A DNA stretch of 64,000 nucleotides from an uncultured Lachnospiraceae bacterium (GTDB taxonomy: Bacteria; Bacillota; Clostridia; Lachnospirales; Lachnospiraceae): the NCBI GenBank assembly GCA_947625205.1, contig CANQNN010000002.1:186001-250000 (forward strand), given 5' to 3'. A program made the translations under genes and the position numbers. Shown here one piece after another: positions 1 through 9,433 of this stretch. Below the pieces are notes generated by a model, which saw only the letters and a program-made list of their open reading frames with translations, did no database searches and was not told where the DNA came from. Each line of letters begins with the position of its first letter. The first letter of the stretch is position 1.

Positions 1-126
1 GTGGTAAGCTTTATGACACAGAAGATGAAGGTGGAATTTGCGGAGGGGGCAGACGAAAAATCTGTTATGAAGCAAGTCCTGAAAGCCTGTAGAAAAGTAG
101 AACCTGACTGCGTGATAGAGATCTGA
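1..126 (+). CDS. HMA-domain (heavy-metal-associated) protein, C-terminal fragment
   Basis: An open frame enters from the left edge and stops at 126, giving 41 residues. The pattern VSFMTQKMKVEF, then EGADE, then CRKVEPD and a final IEI resembles the last beta-alpha-beta part of an HMA copper/cadmium-binding ferredoxin-like domain (known family pattern: VSFxTQK...KKxEPDxxI). The metal-binding CxxC would lie upstream, outside the window. Because the frame stops right after the domain, this is either a small stand-alone metallochaperone or the C-terminal HMA repeat of a longer protein. The assignment rests on resemblance only. Confidence 0.5.
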   Translation: MVSFMTQKMKVEFAEGADEKSVMKQVLKACRKVEPDCVIEI

Positions 127-167
127 CATTCACGGCAGAGAAATTGAAACATGGGGGAACCGTTGCA

Positions 168-815
168 TTGAAAACTGTAAGGAAAATAGTCACAACGATT
201 GTATGCATAATGTGTATGTGGATCCTGACCGCCTGCGGAGAGGATGAGGAACTGACAGCGTACCAGGAAGATATGAATACTTTTTTTGAGAATATCGCGG
301 CATGTAACGATGGTATGAATGCCATCAACGCCTCCGACGAGGACGCCGTCGATCAGCTTTTGTCATATCTGGACCAGCTGCAGTCAGAAGTTACATGGAT
401 GGCACAGCTGGAAACGCCGGACGAGTTTTCGGCGGTTGACAGCCTGGCGGATGAAGCGGATGAAAACATGCAGCAGGCGGTTGCGCTGTATCACAATGCA
501 TACGAGGCGGTGCCTTATGACGATGTGACCGCGCAGGCGGCAAGGCAGTATTATGACAGGGCCAATCTGCGGATCCAGTATATTATCATGATCCTGCACG
601 GGCAGATCCCCGAGGGAGAGGGCATCACGTATATAGAGGACGAAGGTATTCTGGGCGGCGGTTATTTGAACAAGACGGATGACGAGTCGCAGGAAAGCGA
701 AGATGACGGTCCGGCGGAAGAGAACGGAGAGATGCCGGCAGATGAGTTTGATACGGATGATACAGTATTTGATGAAGAACCCGTAGAAGACGGTGCGCAG
801 GAGAACGTGCAGTAA
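168..815 (+). CDS. Putative lipoprotein with acidic C-terminal tail
   Basis: About 215 residues. The N-terminus has basic residues (KTVRK), a hydrophobic stretch and a lipobox ILTAC, so it is probably exported and lipid-anchored at the Cys. The middle (about 30-150) is predicted mostly helical, without a recognisable enzyme motif. The last 45 residues are very rich in Asp and Glu and look disordered. A TTG start at 168 is preferred because GGGGGA lies about 10 bases upstream; an in-frame TTG at 144 has a poorer ribosome site and would put eight extra residues before the signal peptide. The stop falls two bases before the metH start. Function unknown. Confidence 0.7.
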   Translation: MKTVRKIVTTIVCIMCMWILTACGEDEELTAYQEDMNTFFENIAACNDGMNAINASDEDAVDQLLSYLDQLQSEVTWMAQLETPDEFSAVDSLADEADENMQQAVALYHNAYEAVPYDDVTAQAARQYYDRANLRIQYIIMILHGQIPEGEGITYIEDEGILGGGYLNKTDDESQESEDDGPAEENGEMPADEFDTDDTVFDEEPVEDGAQENVQ

Positions 816-816
816 G

Positions 817-3291
817 ATGAACAGACAGGAATTCCGGACACTGACAAATGACAGGCTGATATATCTGGACGGCGCCACAGGGACGAATCTGCAGAAAAAG
901 GGTATGCCTGCAGGAGTATGCCCTGAAAAATGGATATTGGATAACCGTGAGGTTATGATACAGCTGCAGAGAGATTTCGTCGAAGCGGGGAGCAATATTG
1001 TATATGCCCCGACTTTTACGGCTAACCGGATCAAATTACAGGAATACGGCCTGGCGGACCGGATCCGGGAAATGAATCATGAACTGGTTGCGCTGTCTAA
1101 GGAAGCCGTTGGCGATAGAGCGCTGATCGCCGGAGACATTACTATGACGGGCCAGCAGCTTACGCCTGTGGGCCATCTGGATTTTGAGGAGCTGATCGGT
1201 ACTTATAAAGAACAGATCCTTTGTCTGGCGGATGCGAAAGTCGATCTTCTTGTCGTGGAAACGATGATGAGTCTTCAGGAGACCAGGGCAGCGCTCATTG
1301 CTGCCAGGGAAGTGTGCGATCTACCTGTGATGGCGACTCTGACTTTTAAGGAGAATGGAAGAACGCTGTACGGAACGGACGCGGTCACGGCTGCCGTTGT
1401 GCTGGAAAGTCTGGGAGCCAGCGCGGTGGGCGTTAATTGCTCCACCGGGCCTGACAGGATGGCGGATATTGTGCGCAGCATGGCGGATGTCACCTGCGTG
1501 CCTATCATAGCAAAGCCGAATGCAGGGCTTCCCTGTCTGGATGAAAGCGGAAATACGGTCTATGATATGGATGCTGCGACCTTCGGCGAACATATGAAGG
1601 CGCTGGTGGATGCGGGAGCGTCCATTGTGGGCGGCTGCTGCGGTACAACGCCCGAATATATCCGCATGACCAAAGAGGCTGTGGGCGGTATGCAGGTCAG
1701 AAAAAGGGAACCATCCGGCAGACGGTTTCTGGCAAGTGAACGCCGGACAGTTTCGTTTGGTCTGGACGACAGATTTATCATTGTGGGGGAACGCATCAAT
1801 CCTACGGGCAAGAAAAAGCTGCAGGAGCAGCTGAGAAACGGTTCTATGGAGATGGTTTCCGACTTTGCCAGAGAGCAGGAAGCTTGCGGTGCAGAGATAC
1901 TGGATATCAATATGGGTATGAGCGGCATAGACGAGAGAGCGGCGATGCTTGAAGCGATCGAAGCTGTGTCGGGCGTTACGGACCTTCCGCTGTCGCTGGA
2001 TTCCAGTCATGTGGACGTTCTGGAAGCGGCGCTTCGCCGATATCCGGGTAGGGCGCTGATCAATTCAATTTCTTATGAAAAAGTTAAGTTTGATAATCTG
2101 CTCCCAATCGCCCAAAAATATGGGGCTATGTTTGTGCTGTTGCCGCTCTCGGATGAGGGCCTTCCTAAGAACCTGGATGAGAAAAAAGCGATTATAGAAA
2201 AAATAGAGACAAAAGCGCTGGAACTTGGAATGCGCAGGGAAGATATCGTAGTGGACGGACTGGTAGCGACCGTTGGCGCCAACAGGAATGCAGCGTTAGA
2301 GACATTGGAAACGATACGGTATTGCAGGAAGCGCGGCCTGGCCACGATCTGCGGTCTGTCGAATATTTCCTTCGGCCTTCCCGAACGAAGCTATGTCAAT
2401 GCCGCATTTCTGGTCATGGCGATACGGGAAGGGCTCTCTATGGCGATTGCCAATCCGTCGCAGGAATTGCTGGTCAGCTGCGCTTTTGCATCGGATCTTC
2501 TGTTGAATAAAGAAAATGCGGACATTAAGTACATTCAGCTTATGGATGCGGTCAAGGACAGGCGTGAGGCGATGGGGACAGACGCGCGGCCTGTGAATAC
2601 AGGGATCCGTTTCCGCAATGCTCCGGACAGTCAGGAACAGACAAAGGCGGTGGGCGTTACGGACAAACTGTACGCCGATGTGCTCAGGGGAAACGGCAGT
2701 CATATCGTCGCAGACACGAAAAAGGCAATAGAGGAAGGACATACGGCGAGAGAGCTTCTGGATAATGTGCTGCTTCGCGCGATCAATGAAGTAGGCGAAT
2801 TGTTTGATAAAGGAAAATATTTCCTGCCGCAGCTTATTGCCAGCGCAGAAGCAATGAAGGCATCGATCGAGTATCTTGAACCGATGCTTATGACGGGACA
2901 GGCCGACAGAAAGATGCCAACGGTTGTGATCGCAACGGTGGAAGGCGATATACACGATATCGGTAAAAATCTTGTCGCTTTGATGCTGAAGAATTATGGT
3001 TTTAAGGTGATCGACCTGGGCAAAGACGTACCGAAGGAGCGGATCATTCAGGCGGCGCAGGAGCATAACGCACAGGTGATCGCCCTGTCTGCGCTCATGA
3101 CCACCACTATGCAGCAAATGCGGTATGTGATCGAGTATGCCAAAGAGAAAAAAGTAGACGCCAAAATTATCGTAGGCGGCGCCGTTATTACGCAGGAATA
3201 TGCGGATGAGATCGGCGCGGACGGTTATTCCAAAGATGCTGCGGAAGCTGTGAAGCTGACGAAAAAAATATTGAATATAAACGATATATAG
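817..3291 (+). CDS. metH: Cobalamin-dependent methionine synthase, short form without reactivation domain
   Basis: About 824 residues. Transfers the methyl group of methyltetrahydrofolate to homocysteine. The domain order is visible: homocysteine S-methyltransferase (about 10-290) with zinc-ligand cysteines in GVNCSTG and GGCCGTTP; pterin-binding barrel (about 310-570) starting at GERINPTG; B12 cap (about 600-690); and B12-binding Rossmann domain (about 700-820) with the DIHDIGKN motif whose His ligates cobalt. The protein ends after the B12 domain, so the C-terminal S-adenosylmethionine reactivation domain of E. coli MetH (about 1227 residues) is absent, as in many Clostridia. ATG 817 is chosen over GTG 793 because the latter overlaps the lipoprotein gene and adds residues before the conserved start. 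Confidence 0.93.
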   Translation: MNRQEFRTLTNDRLIYLDGATGTNLQKKGMPAGVCPEKWILDNREVMIQLQRDFVEAGSNIVYAPTFTANRIKLQEYGLADRIREMNHELVALSKEAVGDRALIAGDITMTGQQLTPVGHLDFEELIGTYKEQILCLADAKVDLLVVETMMSLQETRAALIAAREVCDLPVMATLTFKENGRTLYGTDAVTAAVVLESLGASAVGVNCSTGPDRMADIVRSMADVTCVPIIAKPNAGLPCLDESGNTVYDMDAATFGEHMKALVDAGASIVGGCCGTTPEYIRMTKEAVGGMQVRKREPSGRRFLASERRTVSFGLDDRFIIVGERINPTGKKKLQEQLRNGSMEMVSDFAREQEACGAEILDINMGMSGIDERAAMLEAIEAVSGVTDLPLSLDSSHVDVLEAALRRYPGRALINSISYEKVKFDNLLPIAQKYGAMFVLLPLSDEGLPKNLDEKKAIIEKIETKALELGMRREDIVVDGLVATVGANRNAALETLETIRYCRKRGLATICGLSNISFGLPERSYVNAAFLVMAIREGLSMAIANPSQELLVSCAFASDLLLNKENADIKYIQLMDAVKDRREAMGTDARPVNTGIRFRNAPDSQEQTKAVGVTDKLYADVLRGNGSHIVADTKKAIEEGHTARELLDNVLLRAINEVGELFDKGKYFLPQLIASAEAMKASIEYLEPMLMTGQADRKMPTVVIATVEGDIHDIGKNLVALMLKNYGFKVIDLGKDVPKERIIQAAQEHNAQVIALSALMTTTMQQMRYVIEYAKEKKVDAKIIVGGAVITQEYADEIGADGYSKDAAEAVKLTKKILNINDI

Positions 3292-3317
3292 ATGATATGA
3301 AGTAAGGAGAGAGATTT

Positions 3318-4934
3318 ATGTTAGGTGCGGATGCAATGGTAAAATGCCTTGAAGAAGAAGGCGTAAATTACGTATTCGGCTATCCGGGCGTAGCAATATG
3401 TCCGTTTTATAACAGCATATTAAGCTCGCATATCAACACGATCCTGATACGGACGGAGCAGAATGCGGCTCATGCGGCAAGCGGCCTTGCCCGTGTGACG
3501 GGCCGGGTTGGTGTGTGCGCTGTTACCTCCGGTCCCGGCGCGACCAATGTGATCACGGGTATCGCCACCGCCTTTGCTGACAGCATACCTCTTGTATGTA
3601 TCACCGGACAGGTCAACAGCGCGCTTTTGGGATCTGACGTTTTTCAGGAGGCGGATATCACCGGCGCCGTAGAGTCGTTTGTCAAATACAGTTATCTCAT
3701 CAAGGATGCAGAAGAGATCCCGAGGATATTTAAAGAAGCGTTTTATATCGCAAATTCCGGGAGAAAAGGGCCTGTGCTGATCGATGTACCCATTGACGTG
3801 CAAAATACGTCGGTCTCTAAGTTCAAATATCCGCAGGAAGTCAGCATGCGTACCTATAAGCCGACGATCAAAGGCCATTCGGTGCAGATCAAAAAGGTTG
3901 TAAAGGAATTGTCAAAGGCAAAGCGTCCGATCATCTGTGCGGGCGGAGGTGTGCTTCTTAGCGATGCGGAAAAAGAACTGCGTGCTTTTGCGGAAAAATA
4001 CCGTGTGCCGGTAGTCTCTACAATGATGGGGATCGGCGTGATGCCCACGCAACACCCGATGTACTACGGTATGGTCGGCAATAACGGCCATCCTTACGCC
4101 AACCGCGCCATGAACGAGTCCGATCTGCTCATTATGGTGGGAGCGAGAGTGGCAGACCGGGCGGTAAGCCAGCCCGATCTGATCACGGAGAATAAGATCC
4201 TTGTCCATATAGATGTGGATCCGGCGGAGATCGGTAAAAATGTAGGACCCACGATACCTCTTGTGGGGGACGCCAAACATATCATTGCGGATTTTATGGA
4301 GGAAGATTTTGACTGCGAGCACGAGGAATGGATCACGATCCTGAACGGGTACCGCGACACGATGGGGCGCGTCAGGAAGCCGGATCCCGCTTATGTCGAT
4401 CCCGCAGAGTTTATCCGCATGCTTTCCGAAGCAATGGACGATGACGCCGTGTATGTGGCTGATGTGGGACAGAATCAGATCTGGTCCTGCAATTATCATA
4501 TTGTGAAGAACGGAAGATTCCTGACGACCGGCGGCATGGGAACTATGGGATATTCTATTCCAGCAGCTATGGGCGCAAAGCTGGCAGATAAGGACAGACA
4601 GGTAGTGGCAGTGTGCGGCGACGGTTCTTTTCAGATGTCCATGATGGAGCTGGCCACGATGCGCCAGTTCAACATTCCGGTCAAGATCATTGTGATCAGG
4701 AACAATTATCTCGGCATGGTGCGCGAATATCAGCACTATACCTATAAAGATAATTACTCGGTGGTGGATCTGTCGGGCAGTCCGGATCTGGAAAAGCTTG
4801 CATCCGCTTATGATATGAAGTTCATGCGCCTTTGTACGATGCAGGGCGCACAGGAGACCATCGGTGAATTCCTGTCGGGCAATGAATCGGTGCTGTTAGA
4901 GTGTATTATCGATCCGATGGACCTTGTCAAATGA
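3318..4934 (+). CDS. ilvB: Acetolactate synthase large subunit
   Basis: A 538-residue thiamine-diphosphate enzyme condensing pyruvate with pyruvate or 2-oxobutyrate, the first common step of valine, leucine and isoleucine synthesis. The catalytic glutamate lies in RTEQNAAHAASGLAR near residue 50, followed by a central domain and the ThDP/Mg motif GDGSFQMS ... RNNYLGM near residues 430-470. The QEADITG segment is typical of acetolactate synthase rather than other ThDP enzymes. Length is slightly shorter than usual (550-590), with a short C-terminus. A GGAGAGAG ribosome site precedes the ATG. It follows metH by 26 bases and is followed by an ACT-domain regulatory subunit. Confidence 0.92.
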   Translation: MLGADAMVKCLEEEGVNYVFGYPGVAICPFYNSILSSHINTILIRTEQNAAHAASGLARVTGRVGVCAVTSGPGATNVITGIATAFADSIPLVCITGQVNSALLGSDVFQEADITGAVESFVKYSYLIKDAEEIPRIFKEAFYIANSGRKGPVLIDVPIDVQNTSVSKFKYPQEVSMRTYKPTIKGHSVQIKKVVKELSKAKRPIICAGGGVLLSDAEKELRAFAEKYRVPVVSTMMGIGVMPTQHPMYYGMVGNNGHPYANRAMNESDLLIMVGARVADRAVSQPDLITENKILVHIDVDPAEIGKNVGPTIPLVGDAKHIIADFMEEDFDCEHEEWITILNGYRDTMGRVRKPDPAYVDPAEFIRMLSEAMDDDAVYVADVGQNQIWSCNYHIVKNGRFLTTGGMGTMGYSIPAAMGAKLADKDRQVVAVCGDGSFQMSMMELATMRQFNIPVKIIVIRNNYLGMVREYQHYTYKDNYSVVDLSGSPDLEKLASAYDMKFMRLCTMQGAQETIGEFLSGNESVLLECIIDPMDLVK

Positions 4935-5015
4935 TTTGCGCTCTCTGCCGCAGCGGCAGGAACAGACCGAAGGAACGGCAGATCCGCAGAAGCTCAGAAA
5001 GGATAAAAAGCAGTT

Positions 5016-5504
5016 ATGAAAAAGATATATTCTGTTTTGGTGGAGAACAGGTCCGGCGTGTTGTGCAAGGTGGCGGGACTTTTTTCCAGACGGTGCTTTA
5101 ATATTGACAGCCTTGCAGTGGGCGAGACGGATGATCCGTCCACTTCCTGTATGACGATCGTTAGCAGCGGCGACCAGAGAACGATCGAACAGATCGAAAA
5201 GCAGCTTAACAAGAAACTGGATGTCATCAAGGTCAAAACATTTGACGAGAGCGCCAGCATCAGCAGGGAGCTTATGCTTATGAAGGTCAAATACAATAAG
5301 GGCAACAGACGGGAGATCATGGAGATCTGTGATGTCATGAAGGCGCAGATCGTCGATATGTCCAGGAAGACCATGATCATTCAGATATGCGATGTGCCGG
5401 AAAAGATCAAACTTCTGATGGATATGATGCAGTCCATCAGCATCGTGGAAGTTGCCAGAACAGGGACTCTGGCTTTACAGAAGTGCCTTGAGACGGATGT
5501 GTAG
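5016..5504 (+). CDS. ilvN: Acetolactate synthase small subunit / ACT-domain protein (first copy)
   Basis: 162 residues. The N-terminal ACT domain (about 1-75) starts MKKIYSVLVENRSGVLCKVAGLFSRR, the valine-sensing fold of IlvN/IlvH, and a C-terminal ACT-like half follows to about 155. It would bind IlvB and confer feedback inhibition. It sits 81 bases after ilvB with no terminator between. A second paralogue follows at 5588. This copy has TDDPSTSCMTIV where the other has TADPRFTRITIV; the second is closer to the usual family consensus, so the first may have a different ligand response. That difference in role is inference. Confidence 0.85.
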   Translation: MKKIYSVLVENRSGVLCKVAGLFSRRCFNIDSLAVGETDDPSTSCMTIVSSGDQRTIEQIEKQLNKKLDVIKVKTFDESASISRELMLMKVKYNKGNRREIMEICDVMKAQIVDMSRKTMIIQICDVPEKIKLLMDMMQSISIVEVARTGTLALQKCLETDV

Positions 5505-5509
5505 ACAGG

Positions 5510-5538
5510 TTGACTTTTTGTATCTGAGTTGATACAAT
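5510..5538 (+). promoter_or_regulatory. Promoter for second ilvN and ilvC, with embedded inverted repeat
   Basis: TTGACT (5510-5515), 17-base spacer, TACAAT (5533-5538), preceded by TG in the extended -10 position. A 7-bp perfect inverted repeat TTGTATC / GATACAA with 6-base centre (5518-5537) covers most of the spacer and the -10. This looks like an operator for a dimeric repressor. The regulator is not identified. Confidence 0.6.
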
Positions 5539-5587
5539 AATTGACAGTGCGTGACAGCAGACGGCCATGCGCGGAAAGGTTTGTATA

Positions 5588-6088
5588 ATGCAGAAGAAAG
5601 TGTTTCAGTTGCTGGTAGATAATACATCGGGTGTTTTAAGCCGCATATCGGGTCTTTTTTCCAGAAGAGGCTATAACATCGACAGTATCACGGCAGGCGT
5701 GACCGCCGACCCGCGTTTTACCCGTATTACGATCGTGACTTCCGGGGATGATGAGATCCTCGACCAGATCGAGAAGCAGGTGGCTAAACTGATCGATGTT
5801 AGGGATATCAAGGAGCTTAAGCCTTCGGAAAGCGTATACAGGGAGCTTGCCATGATCAAGGTAAAGGCTTCTGCCAGCGAACGCCAGGGTGTTATTGCCG
5901 TGGCGGATATTTTTCGTGCCAAGATCATCGATGTATCGAACGAGAGTCTTATCATCGAGCTGACAGGCAATCAGGATAAGATCGAAGCTTTTATCAGGCT
6001 TTTGAACGGCTATGAGATACTGGAACTGGCGAGAACCGGTATCGCGGGACTTGGGCGCGGTATCGAGAATGTGACGTATCTGGAATAG
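5588..6088 (+). CDS. ilvN: Acetolactate synthase small subunit (second copy)
   Basis: About 166 residues with two ACT-type halves. The start MQKKVFQLLVDNTSGVLSRISGLFSRRGYNIDSI matches the classical IlvN/IlvH N-terminus, and TADPRFTRITIVTSGD is the typical valine-site region. ATG 5588 is preferred over ATG 5567 because GGAAAGG lies 8 bases before it. It has its own promoter at 5510-5538, is followed by ilvC, and probably acts as the main feedback subunit of acetolactate synthase, binding valine at the dimer interface. Two small subunits next to one large subunit is unusual. Confidence 0.9.
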   Translation: MQKKVFQLLVDNTSGVLSRISGLFSRRGYNIDSITAGVTADPRFTRITIVTSGDDEILDQIEKQVAKLIDVRDIKELKPSESVYRELAMIKVKASASERQGVIAVADIFRAKIIDVSNESLIIELTGNQDKIEAFIRLLNGYEILELARTGIAGLGRGIENVTYLE

Positions 6089-6123
6089 GGTGATGCGAAA
6101 TGACCGTGGACAGAAACGTCCTG

Positions 6124-6141
6124 TCTGTATAATCATACAGA
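6124..6141. promoter_or_regulatory. Inverted repeat over a TATAAT box upstream of ilvC
   Basis: A perfect 7-bp inverted repeat TCTGTAT / ATACAGA with a 4-base centre overlaps a TATAAT (6128-6133). A TGGACA at 6107-6112 could be a -35 but would leave only a 15-base spacer, so promoter status is uncertain. The half-site TGTAT/ATACA is shared with the repeat at 5518-5537, though the half-site spacing differs by four bases. Confidence 0.4.
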
Positions 6142-6195
6142 TATGCTGCAATTATGTTCATCGGAGGGTTTCCCTCTTAAAATAGACGACGTTAA

Positions 6196-7251
<1,056 letters not shown>

Positions 7252-7266
7252 AGCAGACTTTTCATG

Positions 7267-7304
7267 CAGCAGCTTACGGACGATTCCGTAGGCTGCTGTT
7301 TTTT
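7267..7304 (+). terminator. Rho-independent terminator after ilvC
   Basis: A 14-bp stem (7267-7280 with 7285-7298, one G-U pair), a CGAT loop, then six T (7299-7304). Strong canonical terminator 15 bases after the ilvC stop. Confidence 0.9.
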
Positions 7305-7334
7305 ACGGCCAAAACTTGTTGCGGTTTCAGTCTG

Positions 7335-7362
7335 GGTCTGCCGTTTTACGGCAGACCTTTTT
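7335..7362 (+). terminator. Second tandem terminator after ilvC
   Basis: Perfect 9-bp stem GGTCTGCCG / CGGCAGACC, loop TTTTA, then five T. It lies 30 bases after the first terminator and insulates leuC from the ilv transcript. Confidence 0.85.
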
Positions 7363-7393
7363 GCAGGAGCCGGTACAGATTCCCGAAAAAAGA

Positions 7394-7422
7394 TTCTCAT
7401 ATCTGTTTTTTTATGCTACAAT
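7394..7422 (+). promoter_or_regulatory. Promoter for leuC-leuD
   Basis: TTCTCA (7394-7399), 17-base spacer, TACAAT (7417-7422) with extended -10 TGC. It lies just after the tandem terminators and 68 bases before leuC, so the leu genes have their own transcription start. Confidence 0.6.
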
Positions 7423-7489
7423 ACTATTCGTATCATTAATATATGGTGAATATTTCGGAAAATGAATGTAACGACAGGAGGTAACAGTC

Positions 7490-8752
7490 ATGGGAATGAC
7501 AATGACTCAGAAGATTCTCGCAGCTCATGCGGGACTGGACAAAGTGGAGGCAGGGCAGCTTATTGAGGCCAATCTGGATCTGGTGCTTGGCAACGATATC
7601 ACCAGTCCGGTAGCGATAAAGGAAATGGATAAGATGAATGTGAACGGGGTGTTTGATAAAGACAAGATCGCACTCGTGCCGGATCATTTTGTGCCGAACA
7701 AGGATATTAAATCTGCTGAACACTGTAAGTGTGTCAGAGAATTTGCGTATCGCAATCAGATCACCAATTATTTTGAAGTGGGCGACATGGGGATCGAGCA
7801 TGCGCTTCTTCCGGAAAAAGGTCTGACCGTTGCGGGTGACGTGATCATCGGCGCCGATTCCCATACATGTACATACGGCGCACTGGGCGCGTTTTCCACG
7901 GGTGTCGGCAGTACGGATATGGCTGCGGGCATGGCGACGGGCAAGGCGTGGTTCAAGGTGCCTTCTGCGATCAGGTTTAATCTGACCGGCAAGCCTTCTG
8001 AGTGGGTGAGCGGTAAAGATGTGATATTACATATCATTGGTATGATCGGGGTGGATGGCGCATTATACAAGTCTATGGAGTTTACAGGCGAAGGCATAAA
8101 GAATCTCACAATGGACGATCGCTTCACGATCGCCAACATGGCCATAGAGGCGGGCGGCAAGAACGGTATTTTTCCGGTGGACGATCTGGCGATCGCCTAT
8201 ATGAAGGAACATTCCAATAAGCCTTACACTGTATATGAAGCGGATGAAGACGCGGTTTATGATGAAACGTACACGATCGACTTAAGCGCTCTGAAGCCCG
8301 TGGTGGCATTCCCGCATCTGCCGGAGAATACAAAGACCATCGATGAGATCAAGGAAGACATTAAGATCGATCAGGTAGTGATCGGCTCCTGTACCAACGG
8401 ACGAATCAATGATATGCGTATCGCGGCGAAGGTGTTAAAAGGCAGACATGTAGCAAAGGGGCTGCGCTGTATTGTGATTCCTGCAACGCAGGCGGTCTAT
8501 ATGCAGGCGATGGACGAGGGATTGCTAAAGACTTTTATCGAGGCGGGTGCTGTGGTCAGCACACCCACATGCGGTCCCTGCCTTGGCGGATATATGGGCA
8601 TACTGGCGCAGGGTGAGAGATGCGTGTCCACGACGAACCGCAATTTTGTAGGGCGCATGGGACATGTGGAATCAGAGATCTATCTGGCAAGTCCTGCCGT
8701 TGCGGCAGCCAGTGCAGTGGCGGGTAAGATTACATGTCCGTGCCGTCTTTAG
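7490..8752 (+). CDS. leuC: 3-isopropylmalate dehydratase large subunit
   Basis: 420 residues, the short aconitase-superfamily form. With LeuD it isomerises 2-isopropylmalate to 3-isopropylmalate in leucine synthesis. The three [4Fe-4S] cysteines are visible: one in the [13 protein letters not shown] block and two in [10 protein letters not shown], with GSCTNGR as the substrate-binding motif. AGGAGG sits 8 bases before ATG 7490; further in-frame ATGs follow at 7496 and 7502. The family is shared with homoaconitase, but the pairing with a LeuD and the ilv neighbourhood support leucine synthesis. Confidence 0.93.
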   Translation: MGMTMTQKILAAHAGLDKVEAGQLIEANLDLVLGNDITSPVAIKEMDKMNVNGVFDKDKIALVPDHFVPNKDIKSAEHCKCVREFAYRNQITNYFEVGDMGIEHALLPEKGLTVAGDVIIGADSHTCTYGALGAFSTGVGSTDMAAGMATGKAWFKVPSAIRFNLTGKPSEWVSGKDVILHIIGMIGVDGALYKSMEFTGEGIKNLTMDDRFTIANMAIEAGGKNGIFPVDDLAIAYMKEHSNKPYTVYEADEDAVYDETYTIDLSALKPVVAFPHLPENTKTIDEIKEDIKIDQVVIGSCTNGRINDMRIAAKVLKGRHVAKGLRCIVIPATQAVYMQAMDEGLLKTFIEAGAVVSTPTCGPCLGGYMGILAQGERCVSTTNRNFVGRMGHVESEIYLASPAVAAASAVAGKITCPCRL

Positions 8753-8871
8753 TTGGCGGATATGTGATACAACATGCGCAGATTCAGCAATCTACGCTAA
8801 GAGAATCATTTCGTAATTCTCCCGGAATAATTTACGGTGCCGGCATCAGAGAATATGATGCTATAGCGCAT

Positions 8872-8923
8872 AACAGTATAGAACAGAATGGATAGAACAA
8901 GTATAAAACAAGTATAGAACAGA
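8872..8923 (+). repeat. Short imperfect direct repeats upstream of leuD
   Basis: Within the 189-base leuC-leuD gap, the unit AGTATAGAACAGA or AGTATAAAACA recurs about four times (around 8874, 8891, 8899 and 8911) directly before the leuD ribosome site. A+T rich, no coding potential. The rest of the gap (8753-8871) holds nothing recognisable. Confidence 0.5.
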
Positions 8924-8941
8924 AAGAGCGAGGTTAGTTAT

Positions 8942-9430
8942 ATGAAAGCGGCAAAAGGAACGGTTTTTAAATACGGCGACAATGTGGATACGGATGTGAT
9001 CATTCCCGCAAGATATCTGAACACTTCCGAACCGGCGGAGCTGGCAGCGCACTGCATGGAAGATATCGATAAAGATTTCATTAACCGGGTGTCAAAAGGG
9101 GACATCATCGTTGCAACTAAGAATTTCGGCTGCGGCTCGTCCAGAGAGCACGCGCCCATTGCAATCAAGGCGGCGGGGATAAGCTGTGTTATTGCGGAGA
9201 CGTTCGCCAGAATTTTTTACCGCAATGCCATCAACATCGGGCTTCCCATTATCGAGTGTCCTGAGGCGGCAAAGGGCATCGATGCGGGTGATACGGTGGA
9301 AGTGGATTTTGACAGCGGCGTGATCACGGATGTGACGAAAAACACCACTTATCAGGGCCAGGCGTTTCCTGAGTTTATGCAGAGGATCATCGATGCGGAG
9401 GGCCTGGTAAACTATATTAACGGTAAATAA
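8942..9430 (+). CDS. leuD: 3-isopropylmalate dehydratase small subunit
   Basis: 162 residues, the small swivelling domain of the two-subunit isomerase. Motifs: [17 protein letters not shown] at the N-terminus and [15 protein letters not shown] in the middle, both characteristic of LeuD. It partners LeuC encoded just upstream. leuA and leuB are not in the window, so the rest of the leucine pathway must be elsewhere. The next gene starts only three bases after its stop codon. Confidence 0.94.
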   Translation: MKAAKGTVFKYGDNVDTDVIIPARYLNTSEPAELAAHCMEDIDKDFINRVSKGDIIVATKNFGCGSSREHAPIAIKAAGISCVIAETFARIFYRNAINIGLPIIECPEAAKGIDAGDTVEVDFDSGVITDVTKNTTYQGQAFPEFMQRIIDAEGLVNYINGK

Positions 9431-9433
9431 TGC

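Noticed and set aside
1321-2010. Long open frames antisense to metH, and similar ones antisense to ilvB, ilvC, parE, hisD and others
   Set aside because: They have no ribosome site or recognisable motif and follow the third-codon pattern of the strongly supported sense genes.
7264-7449. Small plus-strand open frame after ilvC
   Set aside because: It runs through both terminators and the leuC promoter.
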